A model generated the notes under the pieces. It did no database searches. It was not told the origin of the DNA and saw only the letters and a list, made by a program, of their open reading frames with translations. DNA of 64,000 nt from Lingula anatina. Its lineage: Eukaryota > Brachiopoda > Lingulata > Lingulida > Lingulidae. Location: positions 101,617 to 165,616 of the forward strand of contig NW_019775436.1 in NCBI RefSeq assembly GCF_001039355.2. Direction: 5' to 3'. The position numbers and the translations under genes are program-made. Position 1 is the stretch's first letter. Every line of letters begins with the position of its first letter. Positions 24,324-36,000 of this stretch are shown one piece after another.

Positions 24324-27300
24324 CTCCAGCAGATATACCGCAGCCAGGTAGAGGAGACAGAGGGGCTGAACCAGGCACTACAAGCTGAGAGACAGCTCTA
24401 TGTTAACCTCAATACTGTACCCAGGTATGGAGCCTTTAGTGATGAAGACTGAGATTGTATCAGTATTAAACACATTCTATAACAGAGTTAACTATTTGTG
24501 TTTCATATGAAAAATAACTCCAAGAAAAAGTGAAAGGTTTTTGGACTGGAGTTACAGTCTTTTAATTTATATCTTTTTATCTCAGGTTAAATGTTTATCT
24601 TAAATGCTCATAGTTCTGTATACAGAGCTATGAGCATTTAAGATGTTCATGTACAGTGATGTAGTATCGTTTGTAAGTTGTAAAAATAAAAAAGGTGAAG
24701 TATAATTTTTTTTTTTGCCAATTGGCTTTTGTTTTTTTTTGTTTTTTTCCAATTGGGAAAATGCAAAAAAAACAATAATAGATATTACCTGTACAGTCTA
24801 ATTGCCTCCTGAACCATCCTTCAAAATCCAGTAAAATTGGTTTTGCGATGAATGGACTGTAATTCTCATCTTTGTGTCTGTGTTTGTGTCTATCAGTGGT
24901 CGTCCAGAGGCCTTTGAAGAGGAGCTGGCTGCAGTGCAGGCACTTCGTCGTCAGCTGGAGGAAGGCGTGGAGAGAAACAACCACCTCAGAGAGCTGCTGG
25001 AGAAACAGATGAATGAGGCCGCAAAGAAGAAACAGTCTTCCCATCACCTAGGTTAGTGATTTGGTAGACTTCAAAGAAATGGAATTATCAAATATTTCTT
25101 AGTTTGGTTACATTTCCTTAGAACATGACTACAAGTTTTTGTTCTTTTTGTTTACCTCCCTCCTTCCAAACAAAGTAAGAAAAAGGAAAAAAAGAAGGAA
25201 AATGGAGGAGTGTGTCAAGGGAAAATAAAGAGGAGTCAAAATAGTAAAATACCTTGTCTCAAAAAGAATAATTTCAGAACTGTATTAAGGTGTACCTTAA
25301 GTGAATATCCATTGTATGGTTTTTGTGCAGTGTGAAGTTACAATGCAGAATGCTTGCTCAGAAATATTAACAAATAAATAAATAAATGAATTTTAACTAA
25401 TTAACGTAATAAACATGATCCTAATAATCATGAGAAATAGGTAACAAAAAAAAAAAAAATTAGAAATAGGTTACACTACAGAAAAGCTAGCAGTCTTTTA
25501 ACAAACACTGCTGATTTTTTTTATTGGCTTTGAATGGACGTAGAGAACATTTCCCTCCTGAGTCAACTAATTGCTGTATGAGGTGACAAAATGAAGTATT
25601 GATTTTCTTGTGTCAACACAGCGGGGTGGGTGTCAACATTGTCTGGGTTGTGGTATTTGTTGGATTATTGATAAACTCTTATGAAAGAGACTGTCAGGTT
25701 ATCAAGCCATGACCTGATTGTAGTTGTCAGAACTGGTGTATAGTATATAGTGTACTGGGTGGGGAAGGAAAATGTATTACAGGGATTACAGATAGGGAGA
25801 GAGTGTGTGTTCTGTGGTTGAGAATTATAATGCAAGCTGAACAAACGGTGGAATTTGAAGTTCATTTAGGGAGCATTTTATGTTTAAGAGAGAAAATGAA
25901 GCTGACAATCAGTGCAAGGATTTAAGATTCAGACTGGGAGAATGAGGAAAATATTCAGGTCACAAGAAATCTGGAAAAATGGAAAAAATTCTGAAAATGC
26001 AAGAGTCAAGTACTGAGTAAAACCAGATGAACAGGGGCATGTTATTTGCTATTTCTCACTTGTTGGGGTTGTGCTCTAGTTTTCTGGCCAGAGAAAGATG
26101 TATTACATCAAGCAAAGACTGAAGGGTGTGGTGTCGGCCGCGTTTGTACCAGGACCTGGGAGCCTGAACCTGCCAGTAGCGCCCTCTGACAGCTGGAGAT
26201 AAGTGTTCATTAGGGGAGAAATGCCATATTTATCTCTACCCCCCCCCCCCCCCCTTCCTTCCAGAACCAACGCAGTTGCGATTTTATAGTGTGATTGTCT
26301 TCTTTCCAGCACTTATTATTGCAGGATAGACAATATAATTCAAAATAGGAGGAAATTCAAATTATGATAATCCCAGTCTTATTTTCATACTTGTGACCTG
26401 GGCAAGGTGTGGACTACGTTATCATGGAGTTATTGTCCAGTTTCTTTTATTTTTACAGAAGACAACCCAGAACAAGTATCATCTCTCCAGGAGCAAGTCC
26501 AGGCCCTGAATAACCAGCTGGAGGAGAGCAAACGCTGGAATGTCTCCCTGCAGTCCAGACTGGAACAGCAGCAACAAAGAGGAGGGGGTGTGGGCAGGGC
26601 CAGGGAAACTGTAGAAATACAGGGAACTGAGAATGTTGTGAGTATACAGTATAGTTTAGGCAGTGTGGGAGAACCAGAAACTGGAAAAGATATGCTTTAA
26701 ATATGTTGTATGAAAAAATCAGGCTTTTTTTGATGTAGCAGCTGTTAAATAATAATACTGGTTTGACTTTTAGAATTGTATGTGGTAGATATAGAATTGA
26801 AACCTTATACTATTATTTAAGTCTGTTTGTGAAAATAAATGTTGCATTGAAATAAAAACAAAGGGATTATTGGATACCAGTGGTTCTACTTGGAGAAAAC
26901 AACCAACATTTAACCAATCATAATCCTCCTTCTACCAGGTCTCCACCTCCAATGACAGTAGTGACCAGTCCAGCAGTGTGTCTGACAGTGACAACATCAG
27001 TGACAGGGAACTGTCAGTCAAACAGTTGAGGGAGGAGCTAGCAAAGATGAGGTTAAAAGTCAAAGAAAAGAGGCGCCACAACAAGCAGTTGAAATACCAG
27101 TTACAGCAAGGCATGGTGGAACACAGAGATATCCCAGGTAAATATGGACTCGGAGGCAGACAGAAGTCATCTTCTGGGCAACTTATATTTTCAGTCAGAA
27201 GATGGTCAAAATTGGAGGATGGACCGTAAAATTATTTGGAGGACTATCAATATATATCTCTGGATCAGCCCCAGGGTGGCTTAGGAGCCCTAACAGAAAT

Positions 27301-30300
27301 TACCCATAGCGTCCTATAAGACTCTTGGAAATTAGTCCTATAAAGTCATCCTATAGCATGTTCAATAGAGTTTCCTACATAGTCCTGTAGGATGCCTATA
27401 GAGTCCCAACAAGTCTTATAGGAAATTTTCTTAAGGGAACTAGCTATTGGATTGGTTTTCTCTCAGATGTTGGAGTTTAAATATGGCCAAGATAACATAT
27501 TTGACAAGACGTAATAAATGACAGTTTTCTAAATTATAACAGTGTAGGGGCAAATTGTAACAATGCACATATATATGGGTAGATCAAGTTCACAGCTTGC
27601 ATTAATGAATGGCATTTTACAACACAAAAATTGTGTTGCATTATTCAATTTAGCAACTGAATCAAGCTAGCAAACTTAAAAAACTCTATCTTAGTCAAAC
27701 ACAGAAGGATCTATTGTCCAATGACTTTGACTTTTTGGAGACAAATCACCAATAAGTTTTTTTCCAAGGAATTTCTGAGCCTCTGTTTAATCAAATCTTG
27801 CAGGGTAGTTTGAGATATAATTAGGTATTAACCTGATGTGAATGCTTTTTCCATCAATTTTAAAAGATTAATATTTTTATGTAGGCAGACATAGTGTGTC
27901 TGTATAAATAGCCATCACCTGCATCTGTTGTTATCTGTATCCTCATTGCTATGCACTTTCCACTGTAGGCACTATTTATGGAAAACCTATTATCCTCAAA
28001 CTTACTGGATTGGTGTATGGCACTCAAATACAGACCAAGTTCAAACAGCAGCTTTGTTGAATTATTTTTATTGAAGTTCTGCGGTTTTTAAAATTTAATA
28101 CAATGAACTGATGTTTTATTTCTAGGTGAGAATGTGAGTGACCTGGATCCAGTGGAGAGTACAGGTGTGTCTTCCCTGCCACCAGGCCAGCAGTTAGAGC
28201 AGCTGAGAGCCAAACTAAAACAGCAGGGCAAGGAGAACCTAGTGCTGAGGAGATGCTTGGACCTGGACACAGAGTTACCTGTACCTAACATCCCAGACCT
28301 ACCCAAGGTTAAACACATGAGGAACGAAATGGAAAAGTATGTGGATGTATTGCATTTTAGTCATGAATTCAGTCACTGATGAGTGATCAGTGGTTGGTGA
28401 ATTTATCCATTATAAAAAGTTTGCCAAGTTCATGGGTAACTGTTTGAACTGTTGAGGATATTTCTAAGATTAACTTACCCATCAAGGCTTGGCAGGGGCA
28501 GAGTACATCTTTTGCTCAAACATGTCATAGTAGTTACTGTAGACTTCATTTTGCAGCAGTGTATTGGCACATTCAATCCTTTTCCTATATGAAAAGTAAG
28601 GATCCTCTCATTTTGTCGTACATAATTCAAGATTAAATTTTGTTTTATTATAATCAGGATGAAGGAGCTGCTGCGACAGGCAGAGCATCAGAATGACCTG
28701 TTGAAGAAACAAATAGAACTGGATACCTCCACAGATGACATACCATCTGGGTTCAACCCAGAGCTCATCATTCAGATGTCCCATGAGATTGAGAGGCTCA
28801 AAGGGGAGCTGACAGTAACCAGGGAGAAGCTGGAAGCAGCAGTGGAGGGTAAACCCAGTGGAAAACCCCCATCGGGACCCCACAAGAGCCAGATTCCCAC
28901 CTTGAAGACTCCCCCTGCTGGGCAGAGCACAGGAGCTAACGCTGCCTTGAGGCAGAAAGTGGAGAGCTTACGAGGCCAGCTCCACGAGAGCAAAGTGCTC
29001 CTGAGGACGCTGCAGGATAAGTTAGCAGCCACAGAAGCCACTGTCAGGAGCCAGACGGATAAAATGCGCTACTACCGCGGTCTCCTGGAAGACGCCGGAT
29101 TAATGCCTCGTACTCCGCAGCGCAGTCGCAGCGACTCCAACCTGTTCTCAGGGCGCGTGCAGACGCCAACTAAACTCCGTCCAATGTCTGCATCTACTGA
29201 CAACCTCTCCATGGGTACGTCTGCTGGACGCGACATGCCGCCACCATCTCCAAGCCTTTCCCGTGGGATGAGCCTTACATCATTGGAAGAATTTGGACAG
29301 ACTGATAACACAGATGAATTAAAGGACCAGATAAAGCAGCAGCGTAAACAGTTAGAGAGATACCAGAGAATCATCCGCTCCCTTCAGACCAGAATTCGCC
29401 TGGGGAGCGACACGGCTGAGAAGGTGTACCTGGGATCCCCACTGCCAGGTAGTCGTAGGGGGTCCTCAGATGGTATTTCAGGGGGTCCCCCAGGTCTGAC
29501 ACCCAAAACCCCTGGCCTTGATCTGGTGTCTCAAGGGAATCAGGCAGCTTTCCAAAGACTACAAGAACAGGTCAGTGAATCTGTTCTAGTTTTTTGAAAA
29601 GGAAAAAAAATCAGTATTTTAATATGAATTTTGTTGTTTAAATTGAGAAAGTAGGTTAGTATTTTATATTTTGTGTTTTTTTCCTATATACAAAATTCTG
29701 ATTTTTAACCTTTCTGAGACTGTATTTAAATCAGCAAATAAAATTGGAATTGAAAAAAATAAAAGTTAAACCCCAGATAATATTTTCAGTAAAGGTCTGC
29801 CTTTTGATAATGGTGAGGCTATGTATTTCACAGGTGGAAGAATTAAAAGATAAATTGAGGCATTCAGAAGATTTAAATGCTACTCTCAGGGAGCAGCTGA
29901 GTTCATCTCCGTCACCTGAGGACATCAAAAATACTGTACAGGTGAGGGTTTAGTCTCCTAGAAACTAAAAATTTGAAGAGGAAAGAAATAAAATATAAAA
30001 AGGAAGGAGAGGTCACCTAGAAACTAAAAATAAAAAGAGTTTTGCCTTAAAGATGCATACAAAGTCATTTTTTGGTCAAAAAAAACCAACAGCATATAGT
30101 TTCAAGTAGTATAACTAAGAGAATTATCAAAAGGCATTGTTTAATTTTACCCGAAAATGATATTTGAACGGACTTTTCTGCTAGCATTCTAAGCTGTATG
30201 TCAATGGGGCAGGAAAGTAGGTCACGAAAGTAGGTTAAATTTACAACCAAAAATTTAAAGAAAGGAGCAGTCTAAAGGTCTTTTATGGCTGATCGAGTGA

Positions 30301-33036
30301 TCTCTTTAGTTTCTCCCTTTGCATGTCGAATTTATTTGAGTCATATAAGTATCTAGTAGAAGTGGTTACATGTGTTACTGGGAATCCATGCTCCACCGAT
30401 GCTCGGTTCGTATGTACCTTTAATAGTTGCAAATTGTTAATTTGTTGGAAGCAGTATTTCAGTTAAGATAATTTGTCATTTATATTTAAAAATAAAGAAA
30501 TATAAAAAGTTTGTCATATTTATGAGGAATTCCAAACCAAAATTGGTTTAAATTTCTTGCTATCAAAAATTTGAAACCTGACTAAATGTGAAGCAGTGAG
30601 TTCAGCAAGTCAGATTTTCTCCTCACCACATTAAGGTTTCCTTTTGCATTTTATAGAGTACTTTATTTCCTGTTCAGATAATGTATATGCTAGTGACTCT
30701 AGTTTGGCACACAGCATTCCATGTGTCAGGTTTTCTTTTAATTGCTTTGATACTGGATAGTGTTTAATTGGAGGTACATGTCAGGAAGTTCTGGTTATTA
30801 GGACACGGCAAAATATTCAAGGATTTTTAAAATAGAATTGTAGCAGTTCTTTTGTAAGTAGCTTATGGGAAGTAAATAAATGCTTCACTAACCAACTTGT
30901 CATCGGCATACTGTTAGACTTCAATTGGGATTTGGAATGAAAATGCTTGAAAAGATGTGATGGGGGCAGTTCTGAATGATATAGATTCAGAAATTGAAAT
31001 TTTGTTTATGGATTGCTTTAAGGTATTGAGAATGATGAGCTGAGGTTTGCTATCACCCGTGTTGCAATATGCAACTTTAGAAGACATTTTTTCAATGGAG
31101 AAGTCTTGATAATAGATGTATTGATTGCTATGTGGTGGCCAGACAGTATGAAATCAAAGAGCTGTGAATTAATGGATTTCTGCTTCCTGCAGATGCCTGA
31201 CAATTTAGCTGAAACTACACAGAATTGTTATTTAGGAGCCATATAGACTGTCAACCTTGTTGACTACAGAAAAAAAGCAGGCTTTTGTCAGGTTAACTTT
31301 GTCTTTGAAAATCTGTTCATGAGTTAGGACAGATCACAAGCTATGTGTAGCAATTTTTTATCTTATATGATATTACATACACATTTTGGCTGCTAAAAGG
31401 GAAGCTGGTCTTTTCCAAGAAAATCCCTTTATGGATTTCAAAGAACTGAACATCAACCGTTTTGTTTCCCAGAAGCAGCAGCTTGAGATTATATCTCTGA
31501 AGAAGCAGCTCAGTGAGAGCTATAACATGTGTGAAAACTTACGCAAGCGCCTGGAGGAAGTGAATGGGTTCTTGCAAGAGCTCTTACACCAGGATGCTGA
31601 TGGAGAAGTGGATGTAATTGATGTGACCCCCACAAGAGTCACTGATCTGAAACGTAAACTGTGCGAGTCCATCAACATGGCTACTCTCCTGTCTACAACA
31701 TTAGAAGGTAAGGGTGATGTGAAGAGTTATATGCTTTACTATTTGAATTCTCTTGTGGGAGTTTTCAGATCATTTTTAAAAAAGCTGTTTGATGATGAAA
31801 ACAACTGAAAAGAAATAATGTAAAAATTCATCGTATAATTGCATTAGAAATAAGAGGGACTTTATAGGTTTGAAGTGCTGACAGATGAGGTTACATGTGC
31901 ACATCGTAATACGTTGTTAATACATGTAAAATATTCAATACACAGACAAGTGATGTATGAGTAATACAGCCATAAAACATCAACATTTTCTAGCGCCTTT
32001 TGAAGAAGAAGAAGATGAAGAAGAAGTCAATACAACAGTGCCATCTACATATACTGGCACTGTGCCAAGAAGTGCAACTGCGGGGTCTTCCAATGTGGGC
32101 ACAGGGGGCACCCAGACAGCTGGGTTGTCTGCTGTCAGAGGAAACAGCACACAGACGGACAGGATGACCATGGGCAGTAAATCTACGCAGGCTGGACAGC
32201 AGTGGACCAAGATGGACGGTGGTGACAGCAGACAGCTTATTGAGAGTCTAGAACAAGAGAATAACAAGTTAAAGGAACAAGTTCAGGTTGTGGAAACAAG
32301 GGAAAGGTGAGTGCAATATGTGTGCAGAGAAGAAACATTTAAGTTGGGGTCATTTTTATGTACAGATTATCGTCTCTGTACATGTAGCCATCACCTGCAT
32401 CTGCCTATGGTGTCAGCGGCATCGTCCAATGCACTTTCAGGGATTACGTGATAAGTGCAAAAGTATTTGACCTATAGGACTTAGGAATGATAAACATAAC
32501 TAAAATACAGGCTTTAAAAAATCTGCCTGATTGGATTATTTCTTTAAAGTTATGCCTTTTATTTTCCATTTTCATATCATGGCAATTTCAAGGTGTGACT
32601 TTGAACTTCCATGGACCTGAATCTCTTAGCTGGTCACATTATCTGGATTTTCATTATGCTCATACTATATTGTATTATTACAAATTGGTGGTCTTTATTT
32701 TGTGTTCATTTTTTACATATTGGCATTTTCAAAGTCCGACAATGAACTTCCATGGGCTTGAAGACCTTTGCTAGTCACATTTTCTGCAAATCTATAATAC
32801 AATTGGAGATTATGCTTCTAATATTGCTTTTAATTACCAAACCCCTATTTTAGGCACTGTCGCAGTGATGACCATGATAGGAAAAACCATGTTATTTATG
32901 ATTCTAAAACAAAGATAAAAGGTTCGAATGACTGAAAGACAGCTTGAGTTGGAAACCAGCCTGATTAGAATTTTTTCTGAAAGTTATGTTTTTTTTTTTT
33001 TTTTTTTTCAAAGATTATCCTTTTTATTGTGGGGCT

Positions 33037-33072
<36 letters not shown>

Positions 33073-36000
33073 GAGAGAGAGAGAGAAAGGAGGAAGTATA
33101 TTTAAGTTGGGTGAGGAGGGCATGGAGAACAACGACCAAATAAACCTATCGATGGCCAAATTTTATCAGATCTATATCAAGCCAGAAACGATTCTGACAA
33201 GTTAAATGTAATGAAGACTAAAAAAGATCAACTTTATTAGACTGTTTTAAAATATGACTTGAATAGGTAGAATAGTTTAACTTATAATTAAGATCAATTT
33301 TCTATAACCCTTAATTGATAAAATCCCCCTGATCAGTGCAAGGGGGAGCATATAACTTATAGTAAAAGAGCATTTATATTTGTTAATCTTTAAAAATCAT
33401 AAGTTAACTTCAGGATTTAAATTTTTAAAAAAAATCTAACAAAAATCTAGAAAAAAAGTCAGTGTAAAGCAATGGCATCCACATACACAGTGCACATATA
33501 TTGCCCTCCATTAAAGCAAGCAATCAAAATTAAAAGTCACTGAACTTGTTTGTATTAGTATAAATTTTCATGTCAGCAGGGGCAGTTGGTGCCCCCTTTG
33601 CTGACCACTTGTTCTTAAAAGATATTTGTATTGGTAAATTAACCCACTAACAATGGCACTTTTGACTGCAGTTAGGCCTGACCGAGGTCCTATCAGAGCT
33701 AACTTTTCTAATATGAATGGACCAGTTCTCCTGACCAAGGTCCAAATAAACCCAGATCAGGACTTGGGTTAAAATCACAATTAAACACTGACCACTTGTA
33801 CTTACCAGTTATTTTTATCAGTAAATTAGTGGTAACCTCCTTGTTTACCATGATTAAAAGAAATCAGCATTATAATATATACACATTTATACTGTCAGAT
33901 CATTATACACTTTGGAATGTTTTCTTGTAGTTTCTTTCCATCTTTCTCTCCATCCTCTGCCACCACCACCAACTGGCCAAATGGAGTGATGGCTATGCTA
34001 TGGGAAATTCCAACCCATCAACCTCAGTGTCAATGTATCTGATAAACTGTCCCTGTGGACTCAGTACCACTATCCTATGGTTATTACAGTCAGCAATGAA
34101 GATGTGACCATAGCTGTCTATGCACACTCCATCTGGTGACCACAGCTGACCATCACCACTACCTTCTGTGCCATACTGGTACAGCTGATCACCAGTAGAT
34201 GACAGCACATGTACACAGTTACTGGGCCTATCTGATACCACAATGTTTTCATTCACACTGTTCGCTGTGATGTACATTTGGTCTACACGCATCCTGAGTT
34301 TCTTAATTTCTCCAACCTGTCATCATCTCAATAGCATTACTACTTTCTATTTCAGTTTTGTAATATGTAAAATGTGAACTGACTACTTATTGTAAGTACT
34401 GGAATGTCTTAACTGTGCCCCACTGCTCTGCCACCACCAGCTGGCCAGTAGGGTTAATGGTTAATGCTGTGGGATACCCCAACCCATCATCCTTAGTGGC
34501 AATGTATTTGACAAACTGTCCTATTGAACTCAGTGCCACAATCCTGTGGTTCAAACAGTCAGCAATGAAGATGTGACCATAGCTGTCTGTGCACACTCCA
34601 CATGGTGTCTGTAGCTGACCTTCACCACTGCCTTCTGTGCCATACTGGTACAGCTGATCACCAGTAGGTGACAGCACATGTACACAGCTACTGTCTGATA
34701 TCACAATGTTATCATTCACACTGTTCACTGCGATGTACCATGGGCATTTACACATCCTTAGTGGAATAGTGTTTAGGAGCTGTTCACTGTCTGCATTGAA
34801 GGTGAAGATGGATTTCCTTCTTCTGTCACAAACCATCACATGACCTTCCCTGTTCAGTGTTACACCATATGGCTCCTCAAGTATACCGTAACCCATGGTT
34901 TTTATCTTCTTACCTCTGGGAGGAAACACTTTGACACATTTTTCATATGGTGATGTTATATACAGCTGACCAGGTTGTGACACAGCCACATCAAATGAAT
35001 CATTAGGTTTTATGGCAAATTTGAATTGCCCTTTATGTGTGTATACGTTTGTTCTCTCATATTTGCTTTCCATATTACTGTTAACAATGAACATATACCT
35101 TTTATCTACTGTCAACCCAGTTATGGAATCATTATCATTTTTCAATTTAGCAGTGAAGGAATGTACACATTCTGCCTTCTCTATGAAATCAGGAAGATGT
35201 GATGCTGGATTTGGTAGATTTGTTCTCTGTCTAGGAGGTTGTGACCGTACTGTCACCTGTCCTAACATGGCTTCCAGCCCAGCTGTAGATATCTTACCAG
35301 GACTATAGCATATCTGGTCTAGTGTATCTGGAGCTAGCAGTGGCATTTTCTCCATCGCTGCCAGTCTCTCTGTCAGATCTTTAGTGTGAATCATGATCTC
35401 AGAATCAGAACCATGTGTGATAAGTTCTTGGGCAAAATTGCACGCACTCCCCAAGGAGGCATGGTGAAGTTCAAGGGTGTCCTTCTTGACCTCCTTCTGC
35501 TTTTTTCGGATATCACAAGCAGAAAATACTTCTGATATCAGTTCTTGCTCCCTCTGATCAACCAATCTTCGAATGCGTTTAGCCTGTTCTTTGATTTTGT
35601 AGATGGAGGCTGTCATGATTTGTGTTTCTTCTGTTTCAGTGGCTGTTTCCTTGGCAACTGCTTCTTTGAACATGTTCAGTTTTGGCAAAGTTTTCACAAG
35701 GAAAGTTTTAATTTTTTTCCGATTGATATCTGCAACATTTTCAACTGGCACAATACCATGTCTATAGTGTTCTGTTGATGCACAGTCACCACATACAACG
35801 GTATCATCATCTTCACAGTAGTATTTTAACTTGAGATCAGGATGTTTCTCACAATTGATGGTCATTTTTGAAGTGGCTTGTGTCACTGCTGCTACATTGG
35901 TCTGTTCACTCTGTGATGCCCCTCTATCTGGTTGTTGCTGGGTTATGATGTCCTTGGCCTTACTAAATACAAAATTCTTTTTCAGCTGAGTAAGGCCACC

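Noticed and set aside
31386-31472. In-frame extension upstream of exon 8 of the scaffold
   Set aside because: Exon 8 has a strong acceptor (TTTGTTTCCCAG) at 31472 in correct phase; the upstream frame lacks an ATG and any motif.
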